Below, piece by piece: positions 44,142 through 52,373 of a stretch of 64,000 nucleotides of DNA. A program made the translations under genes and the position numbers. The notes under the pieces are model-generated. The model was not told the origin of the DNA. It did not search any database and worked only from the letters and a program-made list of their open reading frames with translations. The first letter of the stretch is position 1, and every line of letters begins with the position of its first letter. Origin of the DNA: Microvirga aerilata (GTDB lineage Bacteria > Pseudomonadota > Alphaproteobacteria > Rhizobiales > Beijerinckiaceae); the NCBI RefSeq assembly GCF_016743775.1, contig NZ_JAEQMY010000008.1, forward strand, positions 96,178-160,177, in the 5' to 3' direction.

Positions 44142-44241
44142 AGCATCAGGCCCAAAAGTGGATTTGCACTTTTGGGGTTCCATTCGATGCTCATCCTTGA
44201 ACGAGCGCATTGTGCGGACCGGGAGGCCGCACAATGCGCTA
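44141..44241. repeat. Composite palindromic repeat, family A copy 2 (inverted)
   Basis: Module 1: GAGCATC...GATGCTC enclosing the perfect pair CCCAAAAGTG (44151-44160)/CACTTTTGGG (44167-44176). Module 2: AGCGCATTGTGCGG (44204-44217)/CCGCACAATGCGCT (44227-44240), a perfect 14-bp inverted repeat. Module order is reversed relative to copies 1 and 3, so this copy is inserted in the opposite direction. It separates two converging genes. Confidence 0.82.
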
Positions 44242-44874
44242 GTCTCGGGCGGGAAACGCCGGCAGGGACCAGCCGCGCAGGATCGCGAGAGCGCGCAGGG
44301 CGAATGCCGCCGTAAAGCCTGTGGCTGCGGCGATGAAGGGATCGGCGCCCAAGGCCTGCCCGGCCACCATGACCCCCGCCCCCAGGGCCGCCGCCGTGAC
44401 ATAGATCTCCTGCCGCAGGACGAGGGGCGTGGTGCCTGCGAAGATATCGCGAATGATGCCGCCGAAGGTGGCCGTGATGGTGCCGAGCGCGATGGCAGAG
44501 AGCGCCGGCACGCCGGCATTCAGCGCCTTGGCCGTTCCCGAGATGGCGAAGAGGGCAAGGCCCAGGGCATCGGCCCAGAGGAGAAGGCGGCCCTGTCGCC
44601 CGCCTTCGATCACCGCCACGCGCCTGGGGCCCAGCGCAAAGACCAGTTCCGCCACGATGAGGCAGACCAGCACGTCGCTCGGATCGCCGACCCAGAACAC
44701 GGGCCGCGCGCCGATGAGCAGGTCCCGCACCGTGCCGCCGCCGACGCCGGTGAGCGTGGCGAGCAGGGCAAAGCCGAACGGGTCCATGCCCTTGCGGGCC
44801 GCCATCAGGGCGCCTGACAGCGCGAAGACGGCGACGCCGATGATCTCGAAGGAGATGTTTTGCAGGAAAGTCAC
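44239..44874 (-). CDS. UPF0126 / YicG-type trimeric-cation-channel-like membrane protein
   Basis: A 211-residue inner-membrane protein from GTG 44874. It contains two copies of the UPF0126 repeat, visible as FALSGALMAARKGMDPFGFA and FAISGTAKALNAGVPALSAI. Each is followed by a Gly-rich segment and an RD pair (GVGGGTVRDLL, TFGGIIRDIF). About seven hydrophobic spans are predicted. The repeat motif resembles TRIC-type cation channels, while YicG-like members have been linked to small-metabolite export. The cargo is undetermined. Its stop codon lies at the edge of the adjoining repeat element. Confidence 0.85.
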   Translation of the reverse strand: MTFLQNISFEIIGVAVFALSGALMAARKGMDPFGFALLATLTGVGGGTVRDLLIGARPVFWVGDPSDVLVCLIVAELVFALGPRRVAVIEGGRQGRLLLWADALGLALFAISGTAKALNAGVPALSAIALGTITATFGGIIRDIFAGTTPLVLRQEIYVTAAALGAGVMVAGQALGADPFIAAATGFTAAFALRALAILRGWSLPAFPARD

Positions 44875-45142
44875 GTCTGGCCTTCGTAAGCCGGCGACAC
44901 CACGGGTTTTCCTCCCCGCCCATCTCGGGCCTGCCCAGGATGGGCTTTCTCTCGCACAAGTCGGGAACACCCGGCTTGTGGCGGGGAGAGATTGAGGGCG
45001 GGTGTCGTGCGACCGGGTGAGAGTTCGGACAGGTCAGGCATTGTAGCGACGCTGCGCATCTCTCACCAGAGGCCGAATTCGACTTTACGCCCCACCTCTG
45101 CCCCTCCCCGCAAAGGGGAGGGAAAGACGTGGAGCTAGGATC

Positions 45143-45760
45143 TTACGAAGCAGCCGACGAGTTGTCCGCCGTCTCGGCGCCGTTGGCGGCGGCCTTCGGG
45201 CCGCCCTTGGACACGCCCACCATGGCCGGGCGCAACACGCGCTCGCCGATCACGTAGCCGGACTGGACCACCTGCAGGACCGTGCCGTTCGGCACCTCGG
45301 CGTTGGGGATCTCGAACATGGCCTGATGCACGTTCGGGTCGAACTTCTGGCCCTGGGGTTCGAGCTTCTTCACTCCGTGACGCTCAAGGGTCTTGAGCAG
45401 GTCGCGCTCGGTGAGGTCGATCCCGTCGATCAGGCCCTTGAAGGCGCCCTCGGCGGTGTTGCGGGCATCCTCGGGCACGCTCTCGATGGCGCGGCGGACG
45501 TTGTCGGCCACGTTGAGCATGTCGCGGGCGAAGTTCGCCACCGCGTAGGTGCGGGCGTCCGCCACCTCGCGCTCCGTGCGGCGGCGCAGGTTTTCCATGT
45601 CGGCCATGAGGCGCAGGAGCTTGTCCTTCAGGTCGGCCTTTTCGGCCTCGAGAACGGCAATCGGATCGGCCTCGGGCGCGAAACCGGCTTGGTTGCCGGC
45701 CTCAACGGCGGCCTCGGCCTGCGGGGTCGTGTTCTGGTTGTCCGTGTCGTTCGGATTCAT
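45143..45760 (-). CDS. grpE: Nucleotide exchange factor GrpE
   Basis: Releases ADP from DnaK. The 205 residues have an acidic, disordered N-terminus ([20 protein letters not shown]), a long coiled-coil (about 35-75: [20 protein letters not shown], then [18 protein letters not shown]), and the C-terminal beta domain with the conserved [13 protein letters not shown] and [19 protein letters not shown]. hrcA is not next to it. A heat-shock promoter candidate overlaps the end of glnD upstream. Confidence 0.96.
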   Translation of the reverse strand: MNPNDTDNQNTTPQAEAAVEAGNQAGFAPEADPIAVLEAEKADLKDKLLRLMADMENLRRRTEREVADARTYAVANFARDMLNVADNVRRAIESVPEDARNTAEGAFKGLIDGIDLTERDLLKTLERHGVKKLEPQGQKFDPNVHQAMFEIPNAEVPNGTVLQVVQSGYVIGERVLRPAMVGVSKGGPKAAANGAETADNSSAAS

Positions 45761-45801
45761 GATCGATCAACTAAAGGTGGGAACAGAAGGGTTCGGGGCA
45801 C

Positions 45802-45830
45802 ATATCAGGTCGTTGGCGTCACAAATCAAG
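45802..45830 (-). promoter_or_regulatory. Candidate RpoH (sigma-32) promoter of grpE
   Basis: CTTG (45830-45827), an 18-bp spacer, CTGATAT (45808-45802). Spacing is identical to the dnaK site at 34975. The -35 element overlaps the glnD stop codon (CTTGA). It gives a leader of about 30-35 nt. Confidence 0.55.
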
Positions 45831-48576
45831 CGCTACGGCGCTGGTGGGCTTGCGTATCCTCCCCCTTGAACACGTCGAGAAGGGCGCGGCGGACGGTGGA
45901 TTGGCGTCCCGCATGGGTGACCTTCGTGCCGGTGAGGTCGGTCACGTAGAACACGTCCACGGCCTTTTCGCCGAAGGTGACGATATGGGCGGAGGCAATG
46001 TTGAGGTTGAGCTTTCCCAGAGCCGTGGTGAGATCGTAGAGCAGGCCCGGCCGGTCGAGCCCGGACACCTCGATCACGGTCTGGCGGCTCGACAGGGAAT
46101 TGTCGATGGTCACCTCCGGCGGCACGTGGAACGCCTTCGAGCGCTCCTTGGCCGGACGCTTGCCGTCCACCAGATCGGCGATCCTCACCTCCCCCTTGAG
46201 CGCGCGTTCGATGGCCTTGGCGACCCGCTCGGCCCGGCGCAGTTCGTCCTCGTCCCGGTCGAAGGCGCGGGAGAGCACGATGGTGTCGAGCGCCATGCCG
46301 TCCGTGGTGGTGAAGATCTGCGCGTCCACGATGTTGCCGCCCGCCGCCGCGCAGGCGCCGGTCACGATGGCGAGCAGCCGCGGATGATCCGGCGACAGGA
46401 CGGTGAGCTCGGTGACCCCGCGGAACTGGTCCGTCTCGTAGGCCGTGGTGACCGTGCGCCCGGCCTTGTCGGATTCCTGCAGGAACCGGGCCTGCTTGGC
46501 GCGCCGGGTCTCGTCGGTCTTGAGCCAATAGGCCGGCATGTGGCGGGCCGCATAGGCCTCGAACTCGGCCTCGGACCAGTCGGGCAGCTCGGCGCGCAGC
46601 TGCTCCTGCGCCAGGCGCACCCGCTCCGAGCGGGCCAGATCCACCGCGCCGCCGCCAAGGATCACCTCGGTTTCCTGATAGAGATTGCGCAGGAGCTGGC
46701 CCTTCCAGCCGGTCCAGGTACCGGGGCCGACCGCCCTGATGTCGGCCACCGTGAGCACCAGCAGGAGCTTCAAACGCTCCATGGTCTGCACCACCTCGGC
46801 AAAGCTCTTGATGGTGGCGGGGTCCGACAGATCGCGGCTCTGGGCCGTGTTCGACATCAGGAGGTGATGCTGGATCAGCCAGGCCACCGTGTCGGTCTCC
46901 GCATCGGTGAGGCCGAAGCGCGGCCCGAGCTTGCGGGCGATGACGGCGCCGGCCTCCGAGTGATCCTCCGGCCGGCCCTTGGCGATATCGTGCAGGAAGA
47001 CGGCCACGTAGAGGGCGCGGCGGTTGCGGATGGAGGGGAAGATCCTGTTGACCAGGGGATGCTCATGGCCGAACTGGCCCGTCTCGATTTCGGTGAGCAC
47101 GCCCACCGAGCGGATGAGGTGCTCGTCCACCGTGTAATGGTGGTACATGTTGAACTGCATCATCGCGACGATGCGGCCGAAATCCGGCACGAAGCGCCCG
47201 AGCACGCCGGCCTCGTTCATGTGCCGCAGCACGATCTCGGGCGCGTTCCTGGACGTGATGATGTCGAGAAACAGCCCGTTGGCTTCGGGGTCGTTGCGCA
47301 GGCTCTGGCCGATCAGCTTGAGCGAACGGGTGGCGAGCCGCGTGGCGTCCGGATGGATGGCGAGGTTGTGCCGGTCGGCGAGCCAGAACAGGCGGATCAG
47401 GTTCACCGGATCGCGCTCGAAGGCCTCCTCGCAGGCGACGTTGATGCGGTTGTTGTCGATGGTGAAGTCCTCCCCCACCAGGGCCCCGCCGCGCCGGCGC
47501 CGGAAGCGGCCGAACATGCGGTCGAGCATGGGGCGGCGCTTCGTCTGGCGGGCCTCGAGCTCGGAGCAGACGATGGCGGTGAGGTCGCCCACATCCTTGG
47601 CGATCAGGAAGTAGGCCTTCATGAAGCGCTCGACCGACGACAATCCGCCCCGGGCGGCAAAGCCCAGGCGCTCGGCGAGCGCGCGCTGCAGATCGAAGGT
47701 GAGGCGCTCCTCGGCGCGGCCCGTTTCGAAGTGCAGATGGCAGCGCACGCGCCACAGGAACTCCTCGCAGCGCGCAAAGAGATCCAGCTCCTCCCTGGTG
47801 AAGAGGCCTGCCTTCACCAGCTCCTCGGGCTCCCGCACCCGGTAGACGTATTTGGCGATCCAGAAGAGCGTGTTGAGGTCGCGCAGGCCCCCCTTGCCGT
47901 CCTTGACGTTCGGCTCGACGAGATAGCGGGACGCGCCCGCCTTGGCGACGCGGGCGTCGCGCTCTTTCAGCTTGGCGTCGACGAACTCGGGCGCCGAGGT
48001 GGCGACGATCTCCAGATCGAAGCGCTTCGTCAGGTTGTCGAAGAGCTCCCGGTCTCCGAACAGGAAGCGGGCTTCGAGGAGGGAGGTGCGGATCGTCATG
48101 TCCGCCTTGGACTCGCGCAGGCAATCCTCCACGGAGCGGGTCGCGTGCCCGACCTTCAGCTTCAGGTCCCACAGCACGTAGAGCATCGCCTCGACCACGC
48201 TCTCGCTCCAGGCGGTCTGCTTGTAGGGCAACAGGAAGAGCAGGTCGACATCCGAGCCCGGCGCCAGGGCGCCACGCCCGTAGCCGCCGGTCGCCACCAC
48301 CGCAAGCCGCTCGCCCGAGGACGGGTTGTCCGCCGGGTAAAGATGCAGGACCACGGCATCGTGGACGATGCGCACCAGCCGGTCCATCGCCTCGCAGAGA
48401 TCGCGGGCGCAGGCGAGGCCGTTCTGGCTTTCCCGAAGCCTGCCTTCAGCCTCGCTCCTGCCTTGGTCGAGATAGGCCTTCAGCTGGGGCACGAGCCGGG
48501 CCCGCAGCTCCGCCGGGTCCCCGATGGGCTGGGACCCAAGGCTTTGAAGGAGGCTCTCAGGGGTATGTAGGGGCAT
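45826..48576 (-). CDS. glnD: Bifunctional PII uridylyltransferase / uridylyl-removing enzyme GlnD
   Basis: Senses glutamine and controls nitrogen assimilation by uridylylating PII. The 916 residues are of normal length. The nucleotidyltransferase domain has GGYGRGALAPGSDVD (97-111, catalytic Asp109/Asp111). The HD hydrolase domain is near 480-590 (ALYVAVFLHDIAKGRPEDHS). Two C-terminal ACT domains bind glutamine (around TELTVLSPDHPRLLAIVTGA and VIEVSGLDRPGLLYDLTTAL). All parts are intact. The final codons contain the grpE promoter -35. Confidence 0.96.
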   Translation of the reverse strand: MPLHTPESLLQSLGSQPIGDPAELRARLVPQLKAYLDQGRSEAEGRLRESQNGLACARDLCEAMDRLVRIVHDAVVLHLYPADNPSSGERLAVVATGGYGRGALAPGSDVDLLFLLPYKQTAWSESVVEAMLYVLWDLKLKVGHATRSVEDCLRESKADMTIRTSLLEARFLFGDRELFDNLTKRFDLEIVATSAPEFVDAKLKERDARVAKAGASRYLVEPNVKDGKGGLRDLNTLFWIAKYVYRVREPEELVKAGLFTREELDLFARCEEFLWRVRCHLHFETGRAEERLTFDLQRALAERLGFAARGGLSSVERFMKAYFLIAKDVGDLTAIVCSELEARQTKRRPMLDRMFGRFRRRRGGALVGEDFTIDNNRINVACEEAFERDPVNLIRLFWLADRHNLAIHPDATRLATRSLKLIGQSLRNDPEANGLFLDIITSRNAPEIVLRHMNEAGVLGRFVPDFGRIVAMMQFNMYHHYTVDEHLIRSVGVLTEIETGQFGHEHPLVNRIFPSIRNRRALYVAVFLHDIAKGRPEDHSEAGAVIARKLGPRFGLTDAETDTVAWLIQHHLLMSNTAQSRDLSDPATIKSFAEVVQTMERLKLLLVLTVADIRAVGPGTWTGWKGQLLRNLYQETEVILGGGAVDLARSERVRLAQEQLRAELPDWSEAEFEAYAARHMPAYWLKTDETRRAKQARFLQESDKAGRTVTTAYETDQFRGVTELTVLSPDHPRLLAIVTGACAAAGGNIVDAQIFTTTDGMALDTIVLSRAFDRDEDELRRAERVAKAIERALKGEVRIADLVDGKRPAKERSKAFHVPPEVTIDNSLSSRQTVIEVSGLDRPGLLYDLTTALGKLNLNIASAHIVTFGEKAVDVFYVTDLTGTKVTHAGRQSTVRRALLDVFKGEDTQAHQRRSA

Positions 48577-48669
48577 GGAACAACCGTAGTTGACGTTCCG
48601 TCTGGCTTATCACCTGACAATGCCTTCGCCCAAGGGCGAGGTGGCATTATCCGCCAAAACGGATATCAT

Positions 48670-48685
48670 GTTCTTTATAAGAGAT
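48670..48685. promoter_or_regulatory. Motif shared with the metZ palindrome, upstream of ssuA
   Basis: GTTCTTTATAA (48670-48680) followed by GAGAT. The first 11 bases are identical to the core of the perfect palindrome at 14373-14396 before metZ. It lies just upstream of the -35 element of the likely ssuA promoter, a usual position for an activator site. Confidence 0.4.
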
Positions 48686-48690
48686 AGCGT

Positions 48691-48721
48691 TTGACATAAG
48701 AAACGATCAGTTCCATATAAA
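48691..48721 (+). promoter_or_regulatory. Likely vegetative promoter of ssuA
   Basis: TTGACA (48691-48696) is a perfect -35. Downstream lies CATATAAA, giving a -10 either as CATATA (17-bp spacing) or TATAAA (19-bp spacing). The ATG candidates are 80-110 nt downstream. Confidence 0.5.
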
Positions 48722-48829
48722 GGACACGCGCCGATTTGAGCATGCAGCTTGCGGGCGCGAAACAAGTGCAGCTAAAGCGCCGGGCGCCTCGACGAAGCTC
48801 CCATGCGCGACGACATGGGATTGAAGACA

Positions 48830-49798
48830 ATGAGCCTGACCCGCCGCCTTCTCCTCGCCGCCTCCCTCGCCACGGGCCTTGCCTCCCTCGCCACTGCCGC
48901 CACGGCGCAGCCGAAGGAGATCCGCATCGATTTCGCCACCTACAACCCGGTCAGCCTCGTCCTGAAGGACAAGGGCTTCCTTGAGAAGGAACTGGAGAAG
49001 GACGGCATCAAGGTCCGCTGGGTGCAGTCGCTCGGCTCCAACAAGGCGCTCGAATTCCTCAATGCCGGCTCGATCGACTTCGGCTCCACCGCCGGCGCCG
49101 CCGCCCTGATCGGCAAGATCAACGGCAATCCGATCAAGTCGATCTACGTTTATTCCCGTCCCGAATGGACCGCCCTCGTCACCCGCAAGGACACGGGCAT
49201 CAGTAAGGTCGAGGACCTGAAGGGCAAGCGCGTGGCCGTGACCCGCGGCACCGACCCGCACATCTTCCTCGTGCGCGCCCTGCAGGACGCCAAGCTCACC
49301 GAGAAGGACGTGAAGCTCGTTCTGCTCCAGCATCCGGACGGCCGCACCGCGCTCGAACGCGGCGACGTGGATGCCTGGGCCGGCCTCGATCCGCTCATGG
49401 CCGCCGCCGAGGTGGAAAGCGGCGCAGCCCTGTTCCATCGCAACGCCGCCGCCAACACCTGGGGCGTTCTGAACGTTTCGGAGGCCTTCGCCAAGGACAA
49501 CCCGGCCCTCGTGGGGCGCGTGCTCAAGGCCTATGAGGAAGCCCGCAAGTACTCGCTCGCCAACAAGGACGAGCTGAAGAAGACGCTCGTCACCTACACC
49601 AAGCTGTCCGACGCGGTGATTGAGCGTCAGCTCGAGCGCACGGAGCTGACCCATTCGGCCATCGGCCAGCCTCAGGTCGACACGATCCTCGCCGCGGGCC
49701 AGGCCCTGCAGCAGGCCGGCGTGATCGCCCCTGAAACGGATGTGCGCGCGGCCGTCGACTCGCTGATCGACCGGCGCTTCGCCACCGCATCCAAGTAA
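48830..49798 (+). CDS. ssuA: Sulfonate ABC transporter substrate-binding protein
   Basis: Periplasmic receptor for alkanesulfonates or related compounds. From ATG 48830 it has 322 residues with a signal peptide (LTRRLLLAASLATGLASLAT, cleavage near ATAQ). In-frame ATGs at 48803 and 48815 are possible alternatives. The NMT1/SsuA fold is seen in IRIDFATYNPVSLVLKDKGF, WVQSLGSNKALEFLNAGSID, GKRVAVTRGTDPHIFL and DAWAGLDPLMAAAEV. Sulfonate specificity is inferred from family and operon, and taurine or a nitrogen compound remains possible. The stop overlaps the ssuC ATG by one base (TAATG). Confidence 0.87.
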   Translation: MSLTRRLLLAASLATGLASLATAATAQPKEIRIDFATYNPVSLVLKDKGFLEKELEKDGIKVRWVQSLGSNKALEFLNAGSIDFGSTAGAAALIGKINGNPIKSIYVYSRPEWTALVTRKDTGISKVEDLKGKRVAVTRGTDPHIFLVRALQDAKLTEKDVKLVLLQHPDGRTALERGDVDAWAGLDPLMAAAEVESGAALFHRNAAANTWGVLNVSEAFAKDNPALVGRVLKAYEEARKYSLANKDELKKTLVTYTKLSDAVIERQLERTELTHSAIGQPQVDTILAAGQALQQAGVIAPETDVRAAVDSLIDRRFATASK

Positions 49799-50676
49799 TG
49801 ACTTCATCGCGGGAGAGCGCCGTGACAGGCAACGCCACAAGCTCTGCCTGGTCCTCCCATGAGGGTGCCGCCGCTCTCGCGGCCCCTGCCCTTGCCGAGA
49901 AGCGACGCGCCTTCGACTGGCGCATCCTTCTCGGCCTTTTCTTGCCTGTGGTCATTGCGCTTCTCTGGGAAGCGGCCGTCGCGTTCGGCCTTGCGCAAGG
50001 CCGCCTCGTCCCACCGCCGAGCCGGATCTTCGCGGCCCTCTGGGCGCTCGCCGAGACCGGCGAATTGTGGACCCATGCCTGGATGACGCTCTGGCGCGTT
50101 CTCGTCGGCTTCGTGATCGGCGCCGTGGCCGGCATCGTGCTGGGCGCGCTCTCCGGCTCCAACCGGACCATCAGGCAGGTGCTCGACCCGACCCTTCAGG
50201 CCCTGCGCGCGATTCCCTCCATCGCCTGGGTGCCTCTTTTTATCCTGTGGCTCGGCATCTTCGAGGCCTCGAAGGTCGCGCTCATCGCAGTCGGCGTGTT
50301 CTTCCCGGTCTATCTCGGCATCGCGGGCGCGATCCTCTCCGTCGACCGCAAGCTCGTCGAGGTCGGACATGTGTTCCGCCTCTCGCGCGTCCAGCTTGCA
50401 AGACGCATCCTGCTGCCGGCCGTTCTGCCCGAAGCCGTGATCGCGCTGCGCTCGGGGCTGGGCCTGGGCTTCATGTTCGTGGTGGCCGCCGAGTTCATGG
50501 GCGCGTCCGAGGGCCTCGGGTACCTGCTCGTCGACGGGCAGCAGATGGGCAAGCCGGATCAGATCCTCGCCGCCATCATCGCCTTCGCCCTGCTCGGCAA
50601 GAGCGCCGACAGCCTGCTCGTGGCCGCCACCAGGCCGCTCGTGCGCTGGCAGGACACCGTGCGGGAGAGGTTGTGA
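49798..50676 (+). CDS. ssuC: Sulfonate ABC transporter permease
   Basis: Membrane channel of the importer. The 292 residues have about six spans. An N-terminal hydrophilic leader (SSRESAVTGNATSSAWSSHE) precedes the first span (about 41-60). The coupling loop is EVGHVFRLSRVQLARRILLP, followed by the conserved GLGFMFVVAAEFMGASEGLG. The gene is translationally coupled to ssuA. The operon is then interrupted by a 148-bp family B repeat before ssuB. Confidence 0.9.
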   Translation: MTSSRESAVTGNATSSAWSSHEGAAALAAPALAEKRRAFDWRILLGLFLPVVIALLWEAAVAFGLAQGRLVPPPSRIFAALWALAETGELWTHAWMTLWRVLVGFVIGAVAGIVLGALSGSNRTIRQVLDPTLQALRAIPSIAWVPLFILWLGIFEASKVALIAVGVFFPVYLGIAGAILSVDRKLVEVGHVFRLSRVQLARRILLPAVLPEAVIALRSGLGLGFMFVVAAEFMGASEGLGYLLVDGQQMGKPDQILAAIIAFALLGKSADSLLVAATRPLVRWQDTVRERL

Positions 50677-50695
50677 TAGTTGTCACCCAATCTCC

Positions 50696-50843
50696 ACTGT
50701 CATTCCGGGGCCGCGCAGCGGAGCCCGGAATCCATAAACTCGACGTAGAAATTCCAAGTTCTACCGTAACGGCTGCGTCTTATCCTGCACCGTCAGCGGT
50801 TATGGATTCCGGTCTCGGCCTATGGCCGCCCCGGAATGACAGT
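50696..50843. repeat. Dispersed palindromic repeat, family B copy 4 (best-preserved)
   Basis: Ends are a perfect 16-bp inverted repeat: ACTGTCATTCCGGGGC (50696-50711) and GCCCCGGAATGACAGT (50828-50843). Inside lie GGAATCCATAA and TTATGGATTCCGG, again inverted, with a TTATCCTGCAC core (50780-50790). The element is 148 bp and lies between ssuC and ssuB, within the operon. Confidence 0.85.
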
Positions 50844-50887
50844 GCGGGTGTTGCTCGGCAGACGAGTCATGGAGAGAGGAGAATTGG

Positions 50888-51676
50888 ATGCTGAGCCTCG
50901 AACATCTCTCCAAAACCTATGCGGACGGCACGCGCGCACTCTCCGACATCAACCTCTCCGTTCGCGAGGCCGAAATCGTCGCGCTGATCGGCGGCTCGGG
51001 CTGCGGCAAGACCACGCTGCTGCGCCTCATCGCCGGCCTCGACCGGGCGAGCGCCGGACAGATCCGCCTCGACAACGAGGTGCTGTCGGGGCCGCATCCG
51101 GCGGTGGGCATCGTGTTCCAGGAGCCGCGCCTGCTGCCTTGGCTCTCCGTGTCGGACAACATTGCGTTTGGCCTCAACGGCGTGAGCGCTGCCGAGAAGA
51201 AGGCGCGCGTTGAGCATGCGCTCGACAAGATCGGCCTCGCCGAACATGCCGGGCGCTGGCCGCGCGATCTTTCGGGTGGACAGCAGCAGCGTGTGTCGAT
51301 TGCGCGCGCGTTCGTGACCAACCCGAAGGTGCTGCTGCTCGACGAGCCTTTTTCGGCCCTCGATGCCTTCACCCGCGCAAGCCTGCACGAACATCTCCTC
51401 GGGCTGTGGGAGGAGACGCGCCCCACCGTGGTGCTCGTCACCCACGACGTGCAGGAGGCGGTGACGCTGGCCGACCGCGCCGTCGTCATGCAGCCCAAGC
51501 CCGGACGGATCTTTGACGAACTGCCCCTGACCCTGTCGCGCCCCCGCGACAAAACCGGGCTTCCCTTCGAGACTTCCGTGCGCCGCGTCTTGACGGCCCT
51601 GGACCATTCCCTCAAAGCACCGCAGCAACAGCCCCAGCGCGAACGCGACCGTCAGGCCGCCGCGCTGTGGTGGTAA
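50888..51676 (+). CDS. ssuB: Sulfonate ABC transporter ATP-binding protein
   Basis: ATPase of the importer, 262 residues. Motifs are Walker A GGSGCGKTT (35-43), Q-loop Gln78 (VFQEPRLLPWL), signature LSGGQQQRVSIARAF (128-142), Walker B VLLLDEP (148-154) and H-loop His near VLVTHDVQEA. GGAGAGGAG lies just before the ATG. It follows the repeat insertion and may need read-through of its palindromes for expression from the ssuA promoter. The next gene, an OsmC-like protein, starts 21 nt later. Confidence 0.93.
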   Translation: MLSLEHLSKTYADGTRALSDINLSVREAEIVALIGGSGCGKTTLLRLIAGLDRASAGQIRLDNEVLSGPHPAVGIVFQEPRLLPWLSVSDNIAFGLNGVSAAEKKARVEHALDKIGLAEHAGRWPRDLSGGQQQRVSIARAFVTNPKVLLLDEPFSALDAFTRASLHEHLLGLWEETRPTVVLVTHDVQEAVTLADRAVVMQPKPGRIFDELPLTLSRPRDKTGLPFETSVRRVLTALDHSLKAPQQQPQRERDRQAAALWW

Positions 51677-51696
51677 CCAGCTCAAGGAACATCATC

Positions 51697-52206
51697 ATGG
51701 ATGCGACCGCCCTCCGCGCCCTCCAGGCGCCGATCAAGGACCAATACCGCAGCGACCCAAACACAGCCGTGATCACCCTGAAGGCGCAAGGCACCCTCGA
51801 CGACCAGCACATCGCCTGCAAGGTCGAGACGGGCCGCGCGCTGGCCGTCGCAGGGCTTCACCCGGCCTCCGGCGGCACGGGAGCGGAGCTGTGCTCGGGC
51901 GACATGCTGCTCGAAGCGCTCGTGGCCTGCGCGGGCGTGACCCTGAAGGCGGTGGCCACCGCGCTCGAGATCGATCTGCGCCACGGCGCCGTCAAGGCGG
52001 AAGGCGACCTGGATTTCCGCGGCACGCTCGGCGTCGACAAGACGGCACCCGTGGGCTTCAAGAACATCCGCCTCTCCTTCGAGGTCGACACCGACGCGCC
52101 GCAGGAGAAGATCGACCAGCTGCTCAAGCTCACCGAGCGCTACTGCGTGGTGTTCCAGACCCTCAACATCAAGCCTGATTTGAGCACCACGCTGACGCGG
52201 ACTTGA
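51697..52206 (+). CDS. OsmC-family protein
   Basis: A 169-residue OsmC/Ohr-fold protein, probably a thiol peroxidase or a sulfur-handling relative. Two conserved Cys are in place: Cys66 (GTGAELCSGDMLLEAL) and Cys78 (LVACAGVT). ATG 51697 is preferred over an upstream GTG because AAGGAA lies in front of it. Association with sulfonate uptake genes suggests a role in sulfur or oxidative metabolism; this is inference. It is the last gene of the ssu operon, followed by a family C repeat. Confidence 0.82.
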   Translation: MDATALRALQAPIKDQYRSDPNTAVITLKAQGTLDDQHIACKVETGRALAVAGLHPASGGTGAELCSGDMLLEALVACAGVTLKAVATALEIDLRHGAVKAEGDLDFRGTLGVDKTAPVGFKNIRLSFEVDTDAPQEKIDQLLKLTERYCVVFQTLNIKPDLSTTLTRT

Positions 52207-52242
52207 AGACCGACCTTCCGCCGGACGCATGCGAGAACGTCA

Positions 52243-52280
52243 CGTCATGGCCGGGCTTGTCCCGGCCATCCCGACCGGAA
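52243..52280. repeat. Dispersed palindromic repeat, family C copy 2
   Basis: ATGGCCGGG (52247-52255) and CCCGGCCAT (52261-52269) form a 9-bp perfect stem with a 5-nt loop, flanked by CACGTC on the left and CCGACC on the right. Lies after the OsmC gene and may act as a transcript end. Related sequence is at 34787. Confidence 0.65.
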
Positions 52281-52373
52281 AAGCGCCATGCCTTTCAGAA
52301 ACGAGATCACCGGCACAAGGCCGGTGATGATGGGGCGGGATGCTGCGGATGAGGTTGAGGATGCTGAATGATG

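Noticed and set aside
45844..48570. 908-codon plus-strand frame opposite glnD
   Set aside because: Mirrors glnD almost end to end, with repetitive Leu/Gly/His/Arg composition, no ribosome-binding site and no family signature.
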